Shown in pieces: positions 62,954 to 64,000 of a stretch of DNA of 64,000 nt (position 1 is its first letter; every line of letters starts with the position of its first letter). The position numbers and the translations under genes are program-made. The stretch lies in NCBI GenBank assembly GCA_015680685.1, contig MNCI01010775.1, forward strand, positions 167,735 through 231,734. Direction: 5' to 3'. The notes beneath the pieces were generated by a model that had not been told where the DNA came from, ran no database searches, and saw nothing but the letters and a program-made list of their open reading frames with translations. This DNA is from Gnetum montanum (lineage: Eukaryota; Streptophyta; Gnetopsida; Gnetales; Gnetaceae).

Positions 62954-64000
62954 GAGTCTGGGGTGTATGCATTAAATCCAAGGCTCAATCAACGGCAAAC
63001 ACCCAGAAGGTTACCTTATCCACAAGGTAACCCGAGGCAGTTCCACCAACCCTTGACGTATTATCCAAGTGGAACGCCTCCACAGCCCATCGAACAACAT
63101 CAGTAGTGGCAATACCCACAGTCATGGGGGATGCCACAGCCGACACATCGATACCCTTATCGGCAGCTTGATCCTTATGGTTATTATGTGCAGCAGCCAG
63201 TTTCTCCAGGTGACGCTATGAGTCACACTCCACGCCGTCACTACTACGCTTGGGAGTACTTCAGAAGGACTCCTTCTCCCCCGGGAGACGTCTCACATTT
63301 CGTCCATCCTCTAACTCCACCCGCACCTTTTCCACAAGTAGTTCCCATAACACCTCCTACTCCAACAATGCAAGGGGAATTGCCTACCCAACCGCAGCAA
63401 CGTCACGCTAGGAGATCTGTAAATATTCAGAGTGTAAATATCCAACCGGACACTAGTTCTGGCGATAACTGTACAAAAAAGAGACCCTTTTTCAAAACTA
63501 GAAGCCCGGATAGGCTCTCACAACAACAAGCGGACGGGTATATGCATAGGCCTCTAACTACTAACACTTCGGAGCACCCTTCAGTCCAAGGGAATGTAAT
63601 GCATACAGTTATGCTAACACATACCGTAACTGACTGGATCAAGGTAGGCCACCTTCCCAAGAAACTAAATGATCCTGGGAGCCCCTTTATTCATTTGTAG
63701 ATCGCTGGAAATGCACCAGATCGAGCTCTTCTTGACTCAGGTTCCGGAGTCAACTTAATTTCGCAAAAGATGTATCACGCCTGGAACCTGCCTCAACTTA
63801 AGAAGAGCAACATCCAACTAGAGCTGGTAGACCAGTCCATCACTATTCCCTTGGGTTTGGTGAAGGACGTTATCACCACTGTGGGTAGTTGGTCCTACCC
63901 AGCGGATTTCCTAGTGATCAATGTTAACAACAATGAAGGGGACTTCCCAATTATAATGGGAAGGGCATGGCTAAGCACAGTAGATGCATGCCTTAGGATC
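62954..64000 (+). pseudogene. Gag C-terminus and protease, same frame, two TAG
   Basis: Continues the gag frame: ESGVYALNPRLNQRQTPRRL, then TAG at 63,104-63,106 (shared with the two other copies). A Pro/Tyr-rich linker follows (63,131-63,480, with HRYPYRQLDPYGYYVQQP), then HTVMLTHTVTDWIKVGHLPKK. TAG at 63,698-63,700 replaces a Gln codon present in the other copies. Protease follows: RALLDSGSGVNLISQKMY with an intact DSG active site, then VINVNNNEGDFPIIMGRAWL at the window edge. Apart from the TAGs it is uninterrupted. Protease would mature Gag. Confidence 0.8.

Larger units (their letters stand above)
59918..64000 (+). mobile_element. Best-preserved Athila-type element (5' part, cut by window end)
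   Basis: LTR 59,918-60,938, primer site 60,940, gag-protease frame from 61,085 running to the window end with only three in-frame TAG stops. Higher CpG content and the near-perfect primer site suggest it is the youngest copy. Whether it carries pol cannot be seen. The upstream candidate duplication is CTCAC (59,913-59,917). Confidence 0.88.

Noticed and set aside
1-64000. tRNA, rRNA or other structured RNA genes
   Set aside because: No cloverleaf or rRNA core sequence was recognised on reading; the tRNA-like similarity at 51,348 and 60,940 is only the primer-site complement.

Overview
The window is gene-poor, AT-rich nuclear DNA of a land plant. Almost all of it is LTR retrotransposons of the plant Ty3/gypsy Athila and Tat groups, at several stages of decay and partly nested. 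Supporting signs are tRNA-Asp-type primer sites (near TGGCGCCGTTGCCAGGGA), a second primer site type (TGGYGCTAGAAGGAGGGC), archaeal-type second RNase H domains, GT-AG introns, and a remnant of a plant STRUBBELIG-type receptor kinase gene. Slow decay and little removal of old copies would fit a large genome such as a gymnosperm, but the species cannot be named from this sequence. No intact host gene was found.

Layout. 1-4,676: decayed Athila-type DNA on the minus strand (integrase, 3' internal region), then a Tat LTR fragment. 4,677-11,315: minus-strand element with gag, protease, an RNase H placed before the reverse transcriptase, and RT; a deletion fuses RT to the truncated 3' LTR. 11,316-12,430: unclassified, GC-richer island. 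12,440-22,180: Tat copy A (LTR, gag, protease), then an opposite-strand half element (RNase H, integrase, repeats, LTR). 22,200-42,005: Tat copy B (LTR, gag, protease), then a split antisense gene with its own TATA box, then RT, two RNase H domains and integrase. A segment of about 4 kb inside copy B is duplicated in tandem. 42,140-42,833: Athila LTR fragment. 43,320-58,852: old minus-strand Athila-type element that lacks RT and integrase. It is split by a 2.26-kb solo LTR (44,513-46,775, duplication GATAT) and by a younger complete plus-strand element (50,545-57,521, duplication ATACC). 59,038-59,391: receptor-kinase gene remnant. 59,918-64,000: best-preserved Athila-type copy, with a long gag frame, cut by the window end.

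How the parts relate. Two copies of the Athila-type family in this window (50,545-57,521 and the old minus-strand copy) carry only gag and protease, so they would need RT and integrase supplied by an autonomous relative. All three comparable copies share an in-frame TAG between gag and protease. Most other stop codons look like CAG to TAG changes, as expected for decay of methylated CHG cytosines. The least ordinary object is the antisense gene of Tat copy B. It has six predicted exons with phase-compatible junctions wherever the frame can be followed, a degenerate NIF/FCP1-like (HAD) phosphatase region, a coiled coil and a C-terminal membrane segment, and it lies between protease and RT.
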